A stretch of DNA of 64,000 bases from CALBPI01 sp039821605 (GTDB taxonomy: Bacteria; Pseudomonadota; Gammaproteobacteria; Steroidobacterales; Woeseiaceae): contig JBCBNV010000005.1 of NCBI GenBank assembly GCA_039821605.1, positions 62,001 through 126,000 of the forward strand, given 5' to 3'. The translations under genes and the position numbers were made by a program. A model generated the notes under the pieces. That model was not told where the DNA came from. It ran no database searches and worked only from the letters and a program-made list of their open reading frames with translations. Below are positions 61,021-64,000 of the stretch, in pieces (position 1 is the first letter of the stretch; each line of letters opens with the position of its first letter).

Positions 61021-61209
61021 GCCGTGCAACGGCCGCCCGTCATCGCGAGCCTGCACAGCAGGCGTGGCGATCTCTCGACGCCGTGCAACGGCCGCCCGTC
61101 ATCGCGAGCCTGCACAGCAGGCGTGGCGATCTCGTGACGCCGTCGTGCCGTTGCGCCGCACGATACCGTTGGGAGATCGCCGCGGGGCCTTCGGCCCCTC
61201 GCGATGACG
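61021..61209. repeat. Second palindromic repeat cluster, with a 59-base tandem duplication
   Basis: The 371 bases between the helicase and TauE/SafE genes hold no credible gene. Units starting at 61021 and 61080 are nearly identical over 54 bases and contain GTCATCGCGAG-CCTGC-ACA-GCAGG-CGTGGCGATCTC. An inverted relative lies at about 61170-61208 with stem GGGGCC/GGCCCC, and short fragments of GCGATGAC continue to about 61290. This is the GTCATCGCGAG variant of the family seen at 56097-56641. Confidence 0.75.
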
Positions 61210-61282
61210 GGTTCCCGCATTGGCACGCCATGACGGGTGCCCGCGCCTGCCCGCGATGACAGGTTCCCCGCGCAGGCTCGCG

Positions 61283-61314
61283 ATGACGTGAGCGGAGGCC
61301 CCCGCTCACGTCAT
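61283..61314 (+). promoter_or_regulatory. 13-base hairpin directly upstream of the TauE/SafE start
   Basis: ATGACGTGAGCGG (61283-61295) and its exact complement at 61302-61314 surround a six-base loop and end nine bases before the ATG at 61324. No ribosome-binding site separates them, so the hairpin would cover the initiation region. No T-tract follows. Confidence 0.55.
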
Positions 61315-61323
61315 AATCCCGCG

Positions 61324-62196
61324 ATGGATTTCACCCTCTACTGGTTCATGTTCCCCGTGTCGATCTGCGTGGCGACCTGCGCGATGCTGTCGGGGATCGG
61401 CGGCGCGGCCCTGTTCACGCCGATCTTCATCCTCGTGCTGCCCCTGCTCGGGCCCGAGTACCCGCTGCAGAGTACGGTGGCCGCCATCGGCACCGCGTTG
61501 CTCACGGAGACCTTCGGCTTCACGTCGGGCTTCATCGGCTACTACAGAAAACGCCTCATCGACTTCGACATCGTGAAGCGCTTCATCCGCTGGTCGGTGC
61601 CCGTCGCCGTCGCGGGTGCTTTCCTCGCGCATTACGTTGCCGAGGCGTTGCTCATCGCCGGCTACGCTTTGCTCGTTCTTGTCCTCGCCATCATTCACGT
61701 GTTCGTGAGCCACGACCCCGAACGCGCCGATGTGGCGGCCGGCACCGGCGCGCGTACGTTGACAGATGCCAGCGGGCGCTCGTGGCACTACGCGATTCCG
61801 CGACTGACGATCATGGACCGCGTGGGCACCGTGATTGGCTCATTTCTCACGGGCATGCTGTCGGTGGGCATTGGCGAGGTGATCGTGCCGCAGCTCACCA
61901 AGCGTGGGGTGCCCGTCGCCGTCGCCGTCGCCGCTTCGGTGGCCATCGTCATCATCACCGTCGCTTGCGCCTCGTTCACGCTGATCGCCCAGGTGATCCG
62001 CGAGGGCGGCGTATCGGCCGTGCCCTGGAATCTCGTGTGCTACTCGATACCGGGTGTGCTCATCGGCGGCCAGATCGGACCCCGCCTGCAGGGGCTCGTG
62101 TCGCAGCGCACCATGGAACACGCGATTGGCGCACTGTTCTTCATGCTGGCCGGTGCCATGGCGCTCGTCGCGCTGCAAAAATCCGGGGTCGGTTAG
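61324..62196 (+). CDS. TauE/SafE-family sulfite/anion exporter
   Basis: A 290-residue inner-membrane protein from ATG 61324. About eight membrane segments in two repeats: the first contains MLSGIGGAALFTPIFILVLPLLGPEYPLQSTVAAIGTALLTETFGF, the second GSFLTGMLSVGIGEVIVPQLTKRGVPVAVAVAAS. Both carry the conserved glycine-rich G-G loop of the family. Members export sulfite, sulfonates or other organic anions; the substrate here is unknown. The start has no clear ribosome site and lies next to a hairpin. Confidence 0.9.
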   Translation: MDFTLYWFMFPVSICVATCAMLSGIGGAALFTPIFILVLPLLGPEYPLQSTVAAIGTALLTETFGFTSGFIGYYRKRLIDFDIVKRFIRWSVPVAVAGAFLAHYVAEALLIAGYALLVLVLAIIHVFVSHDPERADVAAGTGARTLTDASGRSWHYAIPRLTIMDRVGTVIGSFLTGMLSVGIGEVIVPQLTKRGVPVAVAVAASVAIVIITVACASFTLIAQVIREGGVSAVPWNLVCYSIPGVLIGGQIGPRLQGLVSQRTMEHAIGALFFMLAGAMALVALQKSGVG

Positions 62197-62277
62197 CCGA
62201 CCGGCACGGCAAGTACGTATCCCCTAAACCGCGCCGCTGCGGTAGCGTGATCTGCCACCCACCGTGGAGGTCAGACC

Positions 62278-62715
62278 ATGCCAAACCGATGTGTCACAGC
62301 CGCCCTGGTATGCCTACTCGCCGCGGGATGCAGCGAACAGAGTATCCAGGCGCGCGGATTCGCCATGCCGCCCGGTGACGCCGAGTCGGGCAAGATCACG
62401 TTCATCGAAATGCAGTGCCAGCAGTGTCATCGCGTCGATGGCGTGGTGCTGCCTGTCGATGGACAGCGCGACGAGCCCGCGTTGCTCACGCTCGGCGGCA
62501 ACGTACCCAATATCAAGACCCAGGGCGATCTCGTCACCTCGATTATCAACCCGTCGCACAAGATCGTCGGCTGGCGCGAAAAGACGATGACCGAGGACGG
62601 ACAATCGAAGATGACCGACTACAACGACGTCATGACCGTGCAGCAGCTCATTGATCTCGTCGCCTTCCTGCAGGAGCGCTACGACTTCACGCCGCCGGTG
62701 TACCCACTGCCCTGA
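62278..62715 (+). CDS. Monohaem cytochrome c lipoprotein
   Basis: A 145-residue protein with lipobox LLAAGC (C18) and one haem-binding motif CQQCH (C47, C50, H51). The distal methionine is probably within KTMTEDGQSKMTDYNDVM, and the C-terminal helix is TVQQLIDLVAFLQERYDF, a class I cytochrome c feature. It is anchored to a membrane outside the cytosol and carries electrons for an unknown partner. GGAGG lies 8 bases upstream. Convergent with the DksA/TraR gene. Confidence 0.92.
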   Translation: MPNRCVTAALVCLLAAGCSEQSIQARGFAMPPGDAESGKITFIEMQCQQCHRVDGVVLPVDGQRDEPALLTLGGNVPNIKTQGDLVTSIINPSHKIVGWREKTMTEDGQSKMTDYNDVMTVQQLIDLVAFLQERYDFTPPVYPLP

Positions 62716-62724
62716 GCTTTAGGG

Positions 62725-63078
62725 TCAACCCAGCTTGCGGTCGTGACCCTCGTTGGCGCAGCGAATGCAGCGCGCCGCCCAGGGCACGGCCTGCAGGCGC
62801 CGGGCGTCGATCTCGTCGCCACAGCTCACACAGACGCCAAAGGTGCCGGCCTCGACGCGCTCGAGCGCCATGTTGATCTTGCTGAGTTCGTCGATGGCCT
62901 CGCGCGCAAGCTCGTCGAGCACTTCGGCGTTCTCGAGCACAACGGCCTTTTCACCAGAATCGGCGGGCAACCCGCGCGCATGGTCCGCGCTGATCTCGCG
63001 CACCCGACGACTGAGTTCGATGCGCTTGTGCATGAGTATGTCGAGCAGTTCGTGGTAGTGGCTGGTCTTTGCTTGCAT
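62725..63078 (-). CDS. DksA/TraR-family zinc-finger protein
   Basis: A 117-residue protein from ATG 63078 (MQAKTSHYHELLDILMHKRI). A coiled-coil half (about 5-75) is followed by a zinc finger C83-X2-C86-X17-C104-X2-C107 (GVCVSCGDEIDARRLQAVPWAARCIRCA). It is shorter than DksA (151) and closer to TraR/YbiI-type members, which bind RNA polymerase through the secondary channel or are of unknown role. The frame upstream to 63123 is basic and not supported. Confidence 0.87.
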   Translation of the reverse strand: MQAKTSHYHELLDILMHKRIELSRRVREISADHARGLPADSGEKAVVLENAEVLDELAREAIDELSKINMALERVEAGTFGVCVSCGDEIDARRLQAVPWAARCIRCANEGHDRKLG

Positions 63079-63158
63079 CGCTCTCACCCGCTTACGGGAC
63101 GGGACTCGGGGGCCTTGATGCATCCTATGTCGGCGCCGTAACGCGGACCGAGTCGTAT

Positions 63159-63186
63159 TTGTCGCAGCACGCCTGCGTGATATACC
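63159..63186 (+). promoter_or_regulatory. Possible sigma-70 promoter of the PAS-protein gene
   Basis: TTGTCG (63159-63164) and TATACC (63181-63186) are 16 bases apart, about 55 bases before the GTG start. Both hexamers are imperfect. Confidence 0.35.
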
Positions 63187-63240
63187 TATTGACCGTCAGG
63201 GGACCGAAGCGCGGAAGGCACCAGCGACAGGCATCGGCCA

Positions 63241-64000
63241 GTGGATACCGTTTCTCAGAACACCCGCTACGCGGCACTGCTTGCAGTGCTCGACAGCGCG
63301 CTCGATGCCATCATCACGATGGACGCTCGCGGCCGCGTACTGACTTACAACCCCGCCGCGGAACGCATGTTTGGCTACTCGGCCGACGAGATTCTGGGTC
63401 AGCCACTGCAGCGGCTGATGACCGAGCACGACGCGGCGCACCACGATCGCTACGTCGAGAATTACGTCACGACAGGCCAGGCGCAGATCATCGGCCTGGG
63501 TCGCGAAGTGCCCTGCCGGCGCAAGGACGGCAGCACGTTCTACGCCAACCTGACGGTCAGCGAGACAGAGACCGAAGGGCAACGCATCTTCACGGGCATC
63601 CTGCACGACCTCACCGACCGTCGCGAAGTGCAGGCGCGCGCCAGCGCCATGGGCGACATCGTCGAACACGCGGCCAGCGCCATTCTCGTGCTGGGCCGGT
63701 CACCGCTGCGAATCGTTTACGCCAACGAGGTCGCGCGCGAGGCCTGGGATTCCGATCGCGATGTGTCGGGGAACCCCGTGTCGGTGGCATTTGACGAGGC
63801 GAGCGTTGCACAGCTCGAGCGCGCCATGGCGGACATCCGCGCGGGACGCAACCGCGTCGCCGACTTCCGAGCCTGGGCGCTGCGCGCCGACGGCAGCGGC
63901 TATACGGCCGACGTGCATCTATTTGGTGGCAGCTTCGGCAAGGAAGACGTGGTCGTCGCATCGCTCAATGACGTCAGCGAAAAGGAGCAGGCCGAGCGCG
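63241..64000 (+). CDS. PAS-domain signalling protein, cut by the window edge
   Basis: An open frame from GTG 63241 to the edge, at least 253 codons; an in-frame stop lies upstream and no other start. The first PAS domain reads ALLAVLDSALDAIITMDARG to VLTYNPAAERMFGYSADEIL, then PCRRKDGSTFYANLTVSETE and IFTGILHDLTDRRE. A second begins with MGDIVEHAASAILVLGRSPL and ends FGKEDVVVASLNDVSEKEQA. Such pairs usually precede a histidine kinase or GGDEF output, which is outside the window. FixL-like PAS boxes often bind haem or flavin, but no haem ligand can be assigned. Confidence 0.85.
   Translation, partial: MDTVSQNTRYAALLAVLDSALDAIITMDARGRVLTYNPAAERMFGYSADEILGQPLQRLMTEHDAAHHDRYVENYVTTGQAQIIGLGREVPCRRKDGSTFYANLTVSETETEGQRIFTGILHDLTDRREVQARASAMGDIVEHAASAILVLGRSPLRIVYANEVAREAWDSDRDVSGNPVSVAFDEASVAQLERAMADIRAGRNRVADFRAWALRADGSGYTADVHLFGGSFGKEDVVVASLNDVSEKEQAER

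Noticed and set aside
61021..61300. CRISPR-like tandem repeat
   Set aside because: Only two tandem units, each with an internal palindrome; they are the same intergenic repeat family as at 56 kb.

Overview
The window is GC-rich, tightly packed chromosomal DNA of a Gram-negative bacterium. LPS-core genes (two LpxL-type acyltransferases, a KdkA-type Kdo kinase, two heptosyltransferases, HldD), outer-membrane barrel proteins, GlnE, HtpX, CnoX and PpnN together suggest a gammaproteobacterium, probably an aerobic, environmental, non-enteric one. That assignment is inferred from gene content only. I see no rRNA, tRNA, CRISPR array, transposase or prophage gene. Gene density is about 90 percent, and the long antisense reading frames are GC-driven shadows.

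Layout. 1-3.6 kb: htpG (cut by the window edge), three small unknown proteins, ppnN. 3.6-7.2 kb: L,D-transpeptidase, DUF4332 protein, small membrane protein, AstE/AspA-like protein, htpX. 7.3-13 kb: an LPS block of two lipid A acyltransferases overlapping by ATGA, a Kdo kinase, a GT9 glycosyltransferase, and the minus-strand run glnE > zf-CHCC > hldD > waaF. 16-22 kb: a 48-residue membrane microprotein, a flavodoxin-like protein, a GAF-like/GGDEF/EAL protein, ygiM, dacB, a DUF3187 protein. 22-26 kb: a TVP38-type membrane protein, then fasciclin, ECF sigma and anti-sigma genes. 25.6-30.3 kb: a transglutaminase/TPR lipoprotein, a PAS-type sigma-54 activator, twin palindromic operators, a sigma-54 promoter, a small exported protein, a highly structured RNA region, cnoX. 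30.3-37.2 kb: small proteins, a dienelactone-hydrolase-like lipoprotein, and a CHAT/TPR protein followed by an unknown protein, a second ECF sigma and its probable anti-sigma. 37-49.8 kb: a KefB/C-like antiporter, GIY-YIG protein, malic enzyme, acyltransferase, small barrel, a 2-oxoacid:ferredoxin oxidoreductase operon with a GltD-like iron-sulfur flavoprotein, dihydroorotase, proline iminopeptidase. 49.9-64 kb: peptide-binding lipoprotein, M16 protease, ilvA, a palindromic repeat cluster, class II aldolase-like protein, M20 amidohydrolase, UvrD/Rep helicase, a second repeat cluster, TauE/SafE, cytochrome c, DksA/TraR-like protein and a PAS protein cut by the right edge.

How the parts work together. 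The LPS block covers acylation of lipid A, Kdo phosphorylation, and heptose supply and transfer. DacB, the L,D-transpeptidase and YgiM act on or near the wall and envelope. Two separate ECF sigma modules, one with a fasciclin protein and one with a CHAT protein, look like envelope-response circuits. The most interesting locus is 26.8-29.4 kb. There an enhancer-binding protein gene diverges from a small exported-protein gene. Two TTACGG-N4-CCGTAA palindromes lie about 77 and 116 bases upstream of the predicted start of a sigma-54 promoter. The transcript would end in a chain of hairpins and a gap-free four-way junction followed by a U-tract. I do not recognise this as a described system.
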